64,000 nucleotides of DNA from an uncultured Muribaculaceae bacterium (lineage in GTDB: Bacteria; Bacteroidota; Bacteroidia; Bacteroidales; Muribaculaceae), in the NCBI GenBank assembly GCA_905233845.1, contig CAJOFH010000001.1, forward strand, positions 62,001 through 126,000, read 5' to 3'. Each line of letters begins with the position of its first letter. Within the stretch, counting starts at the first letter, position 1. The notes below the pieces were generated by a model that was given only the letters and a program-made list of their open reading frames with translations, had not been told where the DNA came from and did no database searches. Below, piece by piece: positions 24,890 through 33,268 of the stretch. A program made the position numbers and the translations under genes.

Positions 24890-25969
24890 ATGAAATCGAT
24901 ATTCAATAAAAACGTCATAATAGCATTGGTCATGGTTCTGGGATTAGGATTGCTCTATTGGGGAATTGAGTTTCTCAAGGGCGCCAATCTCTTTGAGCCT
25001 GTCAATTACTATATCACAAAATTCGATAATGTAAGTGGGCTGAATGTATCTACACCTGTAACCGTTAACGGTTTCCAAGTGGGATTGGTTAAGGAATTGG
25101 ATTATGACTACAATACCAATAAAATCACAGTGAAAATGAGACTGGACGAGGAACTGAAAATACCAGTAGGTTCTTCAGTACAGCTTTCTAACGAGTTGCT
25201 TAGTGCTTCGTCCCTGTCAATCAACCTGTCGAATGCTACTGCTTACTACAAGGTGGGCGATGAAATTCCCAGTGCCACAAAGGCTGGACTGCTCGACAAA
25301 GTGGGGACCGAAATCATGCCGCAAGTCAATGAAATAATGCCTCATGTCAATGATATTTTGAATAATGTGAATGCCTTGTTGTCTAATCCATCGCTGCAGA
25401 ATTCAGTGTCGCAGTTCGACGACATTGTTTCGAAAATCAACAACAGCGCTAAGGATCTCAATGTGATGTTGGCCAACCTATCCAATCTCTCGCAGGGCCT
25501 TAACGGTAGTGTGCCTGGTGTGGTCGACGGCATCACGGGCATTGAGAAGAATGTGGATGGAACAATCAACGATTTGCACACTAACCTCAACGCTTTGACT
25601 GGCAATATCAACGAGGTAGTTGGCAATGTTAAGGGCTTCACTGGCACTCTTCCTTCGGTGACAAACTCGATCAATACAGTTGCAGGCAACCTTAATACTG
25701 TGTCGGGAACTCTCAATAACAAGATCAGTGAGTTGCCTACTCAGAAGCTCGACAAAACCATTGATGAGCTTAACGCTACTCTCACCGAGTTGCGTGAACT
25801 CACTGCCGAGCTCAAAGGAAAACTCAACAACAATAATTCTTCATTGGGTTTGTTGCTAAACGACCGCCAACTTTATGATAACGCCAACGGTGCTGTTATG
25901 AGTTTGGACTCACTGATAAACGATTTGAAGGCAAATCCCAAGCGATACGTCACAATTAAAGTCTTCTGA
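24890..25969 (+). CDS. MCE/MlaD-family lipid-transport protein
   Basis: A 359-residue protein with one N-terminal helix (VIIALVMVLGLGLLYWGIEFL), an MCE domain (about 38-115: YITKFDNVSGLNVSTPVTVNG and GLVKELDYD), and a long C-terminal helical region rich in Asn, Leu and Ser with heptad-like spacing, ending in YVTIKVF. MCE proteins form hexamers that carry phospholipids between membranes. The usual partners (MlaE permease, MlaF ATPase) are not adjacent, so they must lie elsewhere or are absent. It is monocistronic. Confidence 0.88.
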   Translation: MKSIFNKNVIIALVMVLGLGLLYWGIEFLKGANLFEPVNYYITKFDNVSGLNVSTPVTVNGFQVGLVKELDYDYNTNKITVKMRLDEELKIPVGSSVQLSNELLSASSLSINLSNATAYYKVGDEIPSATKAGLLDKVGTEIMPQVNEIMPHVNDILNNVNALLSNPSLQNSVSQFDDIVSKINNSAKDLNVMLANLSNLSQGLNGSVPGVVDGITGIEKNVDGTINDLHTNLNALTGNINEVVGNVKGFTGTLPSVTNSINTVAGNLNTVSGTLNNKISELPTQKLDKTIDELNATLTELRELTAELKGKLNNNNSSLGLLLNDRQLYDNANGAVMSLDSLINDLKANPKRYVTIKVF

Positions 25970-26058
25970 TGTTATTTGACCTGGTCTATTTTTGAGCTCT
26001 AAAATCCATATTCCTACCCATATTGATTATTACGATTTGTTGGTGCTCAAAAAAAAGC

Positions 26059-26081
26059 TTATTTGGAATAATTCCAAATAA
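26059..26081. other. perfect 11-bp-arm palindrome upstream of dnaA
   Basis: Arms 26059-26069 and 26071-26081 with a single central A form an A/T-rich dyad (core TTTGGAAT / ATTCCAAA). The one-base spacer makes a hairpin unlikely to be tight; it looks more like a dimeric protein-binding site, or a weak bidirectional terminator for the MCE gene since T-rich sequence follows. Confidence 0.5.
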
Positions 26082-26128
26082 ATTTTATTTTGATTTTTAT
26101 TTGCGACAACCTAATATCAGCAACTAAA

Positions 26129-26186
26129 ACATCTAACACCTCACAAAAGACTTGTTAACACTATTGCAATTATAATTGTTAGATGT
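26129..26186. repeat. inverted-repeat cluster upstream of dnaA
   Basis: A perfect 10-bp inverted repeat (ACATCTAACA 26129-26138 / TGTTAGATGT 26177-26186) encloses two further palindromes: TGTTAACA (26153-26160) and CAATTATAATTG (26167-26178). The region 25970-26389 has no ORF. It could be an origin region or a dnaA control region; no clear TTATNCACA DnaA box was seen. Confidence 0.55.
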
Positions 26187-26331
26187 CTAAAAGGTTGAAT
26201 TATAGATGTGTGCGTTTTGATGCCATGGGCTTTTTGTTGTGCTGAACTTAAGGGATTGATTATCAAATATCTTATAGAAAAAATTAGAAAAACAAATTTT
26301 TTTTCGGTTTTTTTTTAGAAAATATACACCG

Positions 26332-26339
26332 AAATTTGT
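26332..26339 (+). promoter_or_regulatory. -7-like element upstream of dnaA
   Basis: GAAATTTG, one base off TAnnTTTG, about 50 bp before the dnaA start. No clear -33 partner. Confidence 0.35.
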
Positions 26340-26389
26340 ACTGCTAAAACAAGCCCCTAAACATGGGTAAATGAAGTTAAACTTAGACA

Positions 26390-27790
26390 ATGAACGAAGA
26401 CAACAATAGAATAATGTGGAGTAAGTGTCTCGAGATCCTTCGCGACAATCTCTCAGCTGAGCAGTTCAATGCTTGGTTCGAGCCTATTGTTGCGTCGAGT
26501 TTCGAGGACAACAAGCTCACGCTTAAGCTCCCTTCGCAGTTCTTCGTTCAGCAAATCGAGCAGAACTTCTTTGACCTGTTTAGCGCAACCTTGCGACGTG
26601 TCTATGGCAACGATGTGAAGCTATTCTACACCTATAATATTATAGAAGACACTCCAAGTTCATCGGTCACCATGGCTCACGACAACTCGAGCGTGAAGCT
26701 GGCAAGTCAGGTGGCTCGTCAAGCTCAGCAGGTGCCCAATCCATTTGCACCAGTCGAACTTGATGACATCGACCCACAGCTCAACCCACGTTACACCTTC
26801 GAGAACTATTGTGCCAGTATGAGCAACAAGCTCGCTGTGAGTGTGGGAAAAGCAATCGCCGAGGATCCCAATTGCAAGACATTCAACCCGATGTTCGTTT
26901 TTGGCCTCACTGGTGTGGGTAAGACTCATCTCATCCAGGCAATAGGCATCAAGATTAAGGAGCTGCGGCCTCGCACTCGTGTGCTTTACACCACTGCACG
27001 CATCTTTGAGATGCAATACACCACTGCTGTGAGCAAGAATAAGGTGAACGACTTCATCAGCTTCTACCAGAGCATCGACGTGCTAATCCTTGATGATATC
27101 CAAGAGCTGGCTGGTAAGCAAAAGACCCAAAATGCCTTCTTCCACATCTTCAACCACTTGCATCAGAACCAGAAGCAGCTTATCATGTCGAGCGACCGCA
27201 GGCCATCTGACATGGACGGTATGGTGCCACGTCTCATCTCGCGTTTCAAGTGGGGTATGACGGTGGAGCTTTACAAGCCCGACTATGAGTTGCGGCGCAG
27301 TGTGTTGAAGATGAAAGCGGCTCAAGATGGTCTCGCGTTGAGTGATGAAGTTATTGAGTTTATTGCCCAGAATGTTGTGGAGAGCGTGCGCGACCTCGAG
27401 GGAATCGTAGTAGCACTGCTGGCACACGCCACCATCCTCAATCAGGAAATCGACATCGAGTTAGCTAAGTCAGTAGTTGGTAACACCGTGAAGGTCAACA
27501 AAAAACAGATGTCGTTCGAGCTAATTGCCGAGACGGTGTCGCGGTTCTATAACCTTGACGTACAGCTGCTATATGGCAAGTCGAGGAAACGAGAAATCAG
27601 CGACGCACGACAGCTTGTAATGTACCTCGCAAAGAAATCAATACAGATGTCGTCGACAAACATTGGACAGAAGCTCTCACGTGACCACGCAACAGTGCTA
27701 CACGCCTGCAAACAAATTGAGCAGCGACTTTCCATCGAGAAAAAATTCCGACACGAAGTCGAAATGATCGAAAACGAACTAACAAACTGA
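26390..27790 (+). CDS. dnaA: chromosomal replication initiator DnaA
   Basis: AAA+ ATPase that opens the replication origin. The 466-residue protein has an N-terminal interaction domain (CLEILRDNLSAEQFNAWFEP), a short linker, the Walker A motif GLTGVGKTH (172-180), Walker B LILDDIQ (232-238), sensor regions, and the C-terminal DNA-binding signature SRDHATVLHACKQI. Length and order are normal. It is followed at once by a terminator overlapping the stop codon. The palindrome-rich 420 bp upstream may be involved in its control. Confidence 0.97.
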   Translation: MNEDNNRIMWSKCLEILRDNLSAEQFNAWFEPIVASSFEDNKLTLKLPSQFFVQQIEQNFFDLFSATLRRVYGNDVKLFYTYNIIEDTPSSSVTMAHDNSSVKLASQVARQAQQVPNPFAPVELDDIDPQLNPRYTFENYCASMSNKLAVSVGKAIAEDPNCKTFNPMFVFGLTGVGKTHLIQAIGIKIKELRPRTRVLYTTARIFEMQYTTAVSKNKVNDFISFYQSIDVLILDDIQELAGKQKTQNAFFHIFNHLHQNQKQLIMSSDRRPSDMDGMVPRLISRFKWGMTVELYKPDYELRRSVLKMKAAQDGLALSDEVIEFIAQNVVESVRDLEGIVVALLAHATILNQEIDIELAKSVVGNTVKVNKKQMSFELIAETVSRFYNLDVQLLYGKSRKREISDARQLVMYLAKKSIQMSSTNIGQKLSRDHATVLHACKQIEQRLSIEKKFRHEVEMIENELTN

Positions 27791-27826
27791 GATAACAACC
27801 TCCCAAATCGTTATCTCAGTTTTTTA
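27787..27826 (+). terminator. intrinsic terminator overlapping the dnaA stop codon
   Basis: A perfect 10-bp stem (27787-27796 with 27810-27819) and 13-nt loop, followed by seven T residues (27820-27826 with one A after). The 5' arm contains the dnaA TGA. Confidence 0.88.
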
Positions 27827-27922
27827 TGTCCTCCTTTCTGCTTTGTTCTTTTTCCTTTATCTTTCGTTCTTGAATTAATGCTTCTTGTTAATAAGTTTTT
27901 CTAAAAAAACGCCATTAATATT

Positions 27923-27952
27923 TTTGATTAATAAAAAATAGTAGTATATTTG
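27923..27952 (+). promoter_or_regulatory. promoter of the Rhs cassette
   Basis: TTTG at 27923-27926, an 18-bp spacer and TATATTTG at 27945-27952. The expected start near 27959 leaves a leader of about 185 nt before ATG 28145. Confidence 0.6.
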
Positions 27953-28080
27953 CAGTCAACTGTGGCTATCATATGTGCCAATAGATTGACTAATTGACTT
28001 TTTTAGGACGTATACTATTGCCATTATCTTTTTTTGTAGAATATTTCAAATTAGAGATTTAACAAGAAGTACAGAGTCCC

Positions 28081-28140
28081 ACGTCTTATTCCTAATTAAT
28101 AGCAAGCCTGAAATCTGTGGATTCTAATAAGGCGTTTTTG
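28081..28140 (+). promoter_or_regulatory. leader hairpin with T-run just before the Rhs start codon
   Basis: A 10-bp stem with one G-U pair (28081-28090 with 28126-28135) encloses 35 nt including a small inner hairpin (AATC/GATT). It is followed by TTTTT (28135-28139), and the Rhs ATG is at 28145. The shape is that of an attenuator or a ribosome-access switch. Function is inferred. Confidence 0.5.
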
Positions 28141-28144
28141 TAAT

Positions 28145-31100
28145 ATGAATCTATACTATCAACGTAAACCCAAGTTTCTGTTGCGGCTATTGTCGATTTC
28201 ACGACAATGCCTCTTGCGAACTCTTATGAGTTTGATTGTTCTGATAACGGTTGGTCAGGCTATGGCTGTTACCTATTCAGTATCACCTTCTGGTTGGACA
28301 TCTATGCCCTCAAGTAGTATTACAATTAATGGTACTACTTACATTGCCTCTACAACTCAAGGTATTTATATAAGCATAAAGGCTGAGGTAAGTTCTGACA
28401 ATAGTGTTACTTTCTATGTCAAGAAAAGTAGTGGCACATTTCAGAATAAAGCAAATGTAGTTTTGTACAAAGACCTGAATGGTTCAAATCAAAAATTAGT
28501 CGCATCGGGCTCGGTTTCGGCAGGAAGTTCTCAAGGGACTCTTTCATCATTCACGCCTGATTTCACTAGTGGTAGCTACAAATATACTGCTTTGTTAGTT
28601 TCTAATGGCATTTATTTCTGCACTGCGCAAATAACACTACAGGCCACTAGTATTTCTGCCCCTAGTATATCAACAATTACGACACATAATATCACTTCAA
28701 GTTCTGCAACAATAAGTGCTTATATCAATCCTAACGGAGATGCAACGAGTTATCGTTTTTTGTGGGGTACAAGTGAAAATAATTTATCTAATTCTAGTGG
28801 TTATTTTCAATTATCTGCTGGGACAACAAATGTACATGTTGAGTATGACATTACGGGGTTGTCACAGAATACCACTTATTATTTTAGAATAGTTGCCTCT
28901 AATAGTGTAGATGCCACTTGGAGCATAACAAAGTCATTTACTACAACGCAAGTTTCGAAGCCGAGCGTAATGACATATAACGCAACAAATGTAACGTCTA
29001 ATTCTGCGACATTAAGTGGTTCTATTAATCCTAATGGGACTTCTGCGGCATATACTTTCTGGTGGGGTACAGACCCAAATTCTTTAACAAATCACCATGA
29101 CTTAGTCAGTCTTCCGGAAGGAACTTCTTATGTGGATGTAGAGTATAATCTTACTGGTTTGTCACCAAATACTACATATTATTATAACTTGTCGGCTGTA
29201 AACGTTGTGAATTCAAGTTGGGGCGCAACAAGATCATTTACAACCCTTGAGTCGTCGAGCGGTGGTGGAGACTGCGACTTCCCTGATTTGGAGCCAGGAG
29301 AAGACTTTTATGAAGAAACTTGCTATTTATACGACCTGGGTGTGATCAGTGGTTCCGATCAAAACGGCACTATGCAAGTTGAAAATAATATTACTCGTGG
29401 GCAATTGGCAAAAGCTGCCTTCCGTGGAGTCTATTCCATCAAAGGGCGTGATGTGGATAATGCTAATATTCCTTCTGACTATTTCCCAATTATATATGAA
29501 GATTTGATAAATACAAACCAAGATTATAGTCGCGCGGCTCGCGCTTTGCTATATCTAGAATATGGTGATGGTATTTCTCCTTTCAATCGCGATAGTGTAT
29601 GTTTTTACCCATCTAACACTATCTCACGCCTTCACACGTTGAAGGTGTTGTTAGAAACATTCAACATCCAGCCTGATGTTACTGGCACTTACAATCCCTT
29701 CCCGAATGATGCCGATGTGGTGTCGTTGGCAAGTAAAAACCCTGTGATGATGGGCTATATTCGTACGGCGGCTAATTTAGGTATTATTACTAAAGGTAAT
29801 CCTAATGCTCTATGTAAGCGTGGCGAGGCGTTCGCTATGTTGGCTCGCATTATGCAGAAGGTTGATGATGGTGTCACCGATCCTGATCCCAATCCCGGTG
29901 ACTATTTTCATCCATTAAACACCACATTGCAGACCATTGCTTTGGGACTTGGACTTCCACTTGGTAATTTCAACCACTATACCAAGTCAAGTTTTGCCAT
30001 TAATGGTACTGTTCCGTTGGTTTTTGCTCATACCTATAATTCTTACAGTACCACCTATCCCGAAGTGTTCTATGGAGCAAAAGAAGTGAACGGTGCTATT
30101 GAGACCTATCAGCCCCTTGGTGATGGATGGAGCCATAATTTCCATACTTTTGTCAGGATTGTTGGTAAAAAAGCTGATAACACCCAGCGTGTTCTTGTTC
30201 ACTGGGGTGGAGGAAGAATTGATGTGTGGAAGCCAACAAGTTCAGGTTTTGAACCTCTATCATTGGGCGTGTATGATGATTTCAGCATACAGGGAGGCAG
30301 TATCGTCATCAAGACCAAAGATCAGATTACTTATACCTTTGCTACTTTGAGTGGCGGTGGAGCTAGTGTCATTTACCTTTCCAGTGTAAAAGACCGTAAC
30401 GGCAACACTATGACGCTGAATTATGAGACGGGAGTCAACAACTCAAAGCGCATAACAAGAGTTACTGACGGAGTTGGCAACCGTTCGCTAACCTTCAGCT
30501 ATAAGTCCGGCACTAACCTGCTTGAGAAAGTAACCGACCCGCTTGGTCGTAGCATAAAGTTTGATTATGAGTATATCGACAATACAGGTCGTTATCGCTT
30601 ATACAAGTTCACCGATGCGAAGAATCAAGAAACATATTATGAATACGGTGACGATTCTAAACTAAGCACATCAAAGTTGCTCACAAAGATACAATTGCCT
30701 AAGGGTAATTATATCGAGAACGAGTATGATGCAAATCGCCGTCTCACTCGTACCGAGAACGGTGAATCGCGCACTGATGTGCTCATTCAACCACATTATG
30801 GCAGTTCTATGTCGACCAATTCAAGTGTTAGTGTTTCTCGTGGAGGTTCCTCTTCAACATATAATTATACCTATAATGAGAACAATGTTGTTACTGGTCT
30901 GACCGGCAATCAAGGTCTATTTGTAAATAGTACCTATGGAAACAGTTCTCATCCAGAGTTGCCAACAGCTATAAGCAGTAACAGCACAAACGTTAGTAAT
31001 GTGACATATGATTCAAAGGGCAATGTAACAAAGGTGGTGGTTACTGGTGATGGCACATTATCAACAACAATGACCTATGATGAGATGAACAACCTCACCA

Positions 31101-33217
31101 GTGTTACTGATCCTATGAACAATAAAACCACCTATAATTATGATTCTAAAGGCAACCTTATTGGCATCTCGGCTCCTGAGAATGTGACAACAAGCATTAC
31201 TGTTGACTCCAAAGGGCGCCCCACAGCGGTTACCAATGCAATGAGTGTGAGGACAGAGTATCAGTATGACAGTTATGGCAATGTTAACAAGGTGATTTTG
31301 CCAGCCCTAAGCCTGTCGTCAACTTCAATATACGATGCAGCAAGTCGTCTTAAGAGCATTACTGACGCTCTTAACCGGACAAGCTCTTTCACCTATGACA
31401 AGAACGACAATCTCCTTCGTTGTACCGACCCGGCAAATAACTACACAACCTACAGCTATGATGAGAATGACAACTTAACCGATATCACCAACGCTAAGGG
31501 TGGTGTGACGTCGATGACTTATGATAATGCGACCGACTGGCTTACATCAATTTCATTTGCTGGTTCGACTAAGAGTTATTCGTACAACAATGATGGAACT
31601 CTTGACTCTTACACCAAACCCGACGGCAACACGTTAAGTTATAGTTACGACGAACTGGGTCGAATCACTAGCGATGGCGTTAATAGCTACAATTACGATA
31701 GCAAGATGCGCTTGTCGTCTATATCTGGAAATGGTAAAACTATTAACTACACTTATGATGGCTTCAACCGTGTTATAGGTACAAGCTATAATGGGCATAG
31801 CAATAGTTATGGCTACGACGAGAACAGTAATTGTACAAGTATTAATGGAACCACATATAACTATGATGCCCTCAATCGCCTTTCCTCAGTGAAATTCAGT
31901 GGAAATACTATTAATTACACTTATCGCAAGGATAGCCAGCTGCAGAAGGTTACTTATCCCAATGGAATGACTACTGTGTATGGATATGATGCAGTGGGCA
32001 GGCTCACCAGCAAGACCACTAAGCTGAGCAACGGCACTGTTATAGCTGGATATAACTATACCCTTGATAACGTGGGTAATATTACAAGCCAGACTACTCA
32101 AGAGCCTTACAGTAACATGGTATTGGCAAATGAAAATACCAGTTACACCTACAACAGTGGCAACCGCATCACAAAGGCGGGTGATATCAACTTTACCTTT
32201 GATGCCAATGGTAACACCACCAAACGTGGCACTGAGGCCTATGTTTGGGATGACTATGACCGATTGACTCGTGCTGGTTCTACAGCAATTGAGTATGACC
32301 CACTAGGGCTGATAGAAAAATATGGCAACATCACTTTCACTACCGACCCACTTGGTATGGGCAATGTGCTTTCTGACTCTAAAAGTGGTGCTGAATATAT
32401 CTATGGCAATGGTCTTGAGGCGCGTGTTAAGAACGGCGTGGTTAGCTACTATGTTACCGACATGCGAGGCTCGGTTGTCGCCATCGTTGATAATAATGGC
32501 AACGTGACGCACAAGTATCAGTACGATGACTTTGGACGTGTGACCCAAAAGCAGGAAGCCGACTACAATCCGTTCCAGTATGTGGGCAAGTATGGCGTGA
32601 TGTATCTTAACGACCATCAATACTATATGCGAGCCCGCCATTACGACCCAACAATTGGACGCTTCCTAAGCGAAGACCCAATTTGGAACACTAACCTTTA
32701 TCCATACGCCGACAACAACCCAATCATGGGTATTGATCCTATTGGTAAAGCTAGAATCGCAATACGCTTTTTACAAGCAGAATTGATTCATAAATTTTGG
32801 CCAGATTACGTAATTAATGCTACACTTGGTTGTACTTCAATTAAGCTTAATGAGGAATGTAAAGGATGGTTTGAAAAGCATAAATGGGTTTATGTACATT
32901 ATCAAATCTTCTTCGATGATCCTAAAGGTCATAAAATAGAAGGCTTGAATAATAATGAGCCGATATATAATATTGGATATGAGGATGAGAAAACATTTAA
33001 AAGAAATGATTTAATAAATGAGCCGGCATTTTTATATTTCGATGTTTTATATGAACTCCCAGAAGAAGAAACGGTACAAGCTGTGGAGATGAATAAACCT
33101 ACCAATTTTGGGCATTATAATTTGTTTTTGAATAATTGCCAACATTACGCCTTATTGATAAAATCGATATCAGAGATGATATATAGACATAAGTATGGTA
33201 AAGATTATATCCCTTAA
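28145..33217 (+). CDS. large secreted Rhs/YD-repeat protein with Fn3, SLH-like and LRAT/NlpC-like C-terminal modules
   Basis: A 1690-residue multidomain protein. Order: basic N-terminus with signal peptide (to AMA, about 41); beta-rich domain; two Fn3-like domains (about 169-267 and 268-366, each ending in TKSFTT/TRSFTT); three SLH-like segments (about 385-575; GVISGSDQ...ITRGQLAKAAF, then two more); an Rhs shell of YD repeats (about 590-1500); the Rhs core end (RARHYDPTIGRFLSEDP, then YADNNPIMGIDPIG). The last ~155 residues are variable-tip sequence and markedly more A/T-rich. They contain VHYQIFF (H1585) and NNCQHYA (C1665), resembling the H...NC motif of LRAT/NlpC-P60 papain-like hydrolases. 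That fold is inferred. No immunity gene follows in the gap of 51 bp. Confidence 0.8.
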   Translation: MNLYYQRKPKFLLRLLSISRQCLLRTLMSLIVLITVGQAMAVTYSVSPSGWTSMPSSSITINGTTYIASTTQGIYISIKAEVSSDNSVTFYVKKSSGTFQNKANVVLYKDLNGSNQKLVASGSVSAGSSQGTLSSFTPDFTSGSYKYTALLVSNGIYFCTAQITLQATSISAPSISTITTHNITSSSATISAYINPNGDATSYRFLWGTSENNLSNSSGYFQLSAGTTNVHVEYDITGLSQNTTYYFRIVASNSVDATWSITKSFTTTQVSKPSVMTYNATNVTSNSATLSGSINPNGTSAAYTFWWGTDPNSLTNHHDLVSLPEGTSYVDVEYNLTGLSPNTTYYYNLSAVNVVNSSWGATRSFTTLESSSGGGDCDFPDLEPGEDFYEETCYLYDLGVISGSDQNGTMQVENNITRGQLAKAAFRGVYSIKGRDVDNANIPSDYFPIIYEDLINTNQDYSRAARALLYLEYGDGISPFNRDSVCFYPSNTISRLHTLKVLLETFNIQPDVTGTYNPFPNDADVVSLASKNPVMMGYIRTAANLGIITKGNPNALCKRGEAFAMLARIMQKVDDGVTDPDPNPGDYFHPLNTTLQTIALGLGLPLGNFNHYTKSSFAINGTVPLVFAHTYNSYSTTYPEVFYGAKEVNGAIETYQPLGDGWSHNFHTFVRIVGKKADNTQRVLVHWGGGRIDVWKPTSSGFEPLSLGVYDDFSIQGGSIVIKTKDQITYTFATLSGGGASVIYLSSVKDRNGNTMTLNYETGVNNSKRITRVTDGVGNRSLTFSYKSGTNLLEKVTDPLGRSIKFDYEYIDNTGRYRLYKFTDAKNQETYYEYGDDSKLSTSKLLTKIQLPKGNYIENEYDANRRLTRTENGESRTDVLIQPHYGSSMSTNSSVSVSRGGSSSTYNYTYNENNVVTGLTGNQGLFVNSTYGNSSHPELPTAISSNSTNVSNVTYDSKGNVTKVVVTGDGTLSTTMTYDEMNNLTSVTDPMNNKTTYNYDSKGNLIGISAPENVTTSITVDSKGRPTAVTNAMSVRTEYQYDSYGNVNKVILPALSLSSTSIYDAASRLKSITDALNRTSSFTYDKNDNLLRCTDPANNYTTYSYDENDNLTDITNAKGGVTSMTYDNATDWLTSISFAGSTKSYSYNNDGTLDSYTKPDGNTLSYSYDELGRITSDGVNSYNYDSKMRLSSISGNGKTINYTYDGFNRVIGTSYNGHSNSYGYDENSNCTSINGTTYNYDALNRLSSVKFSGNTINYTYRKDSQLQKVTYPNGMTTVYGYDAVGRLTSKTTKLSNGTVIAGYNYTLDNVGNITSQTTQEPYSNMVLANENTSYTYNSGNRITKAGDINFTFDANGNTTKRGTEAYVWDDYDRLTRAGSTAIEYDPLGLIEKYGNITFTTDPLGMGNVLSDSKSGAEYIYGNGLEARVKNGVVSYYVTDMRGSVVAIVDNNGNVTHKYQYDDFGRVTQKQEADYNPFQYVGKYGVMYLNDHQYYMRARHYDPTIGRFLSEDPIWNTNLYPYADNNPIMGIDPIGKARIAIRFLQAELIHKFWPDYVINATLGCTSIKLNEECKGWFEKHKWVYVHYQIFFDDPKGHKIEGLNNNEPIYNIGYEDEKTFKRNDLINEPAFLYFDVLYELPEEETVQAVEMNKPTNFGHYNLFLNNCQHYALLIKSISEMIYRHKYGKDYIP

Positions 33218-33268
33218 CGTAATGTTCGGCACTAACCGATATTTATTACAAATTTAAACATATAAAAA

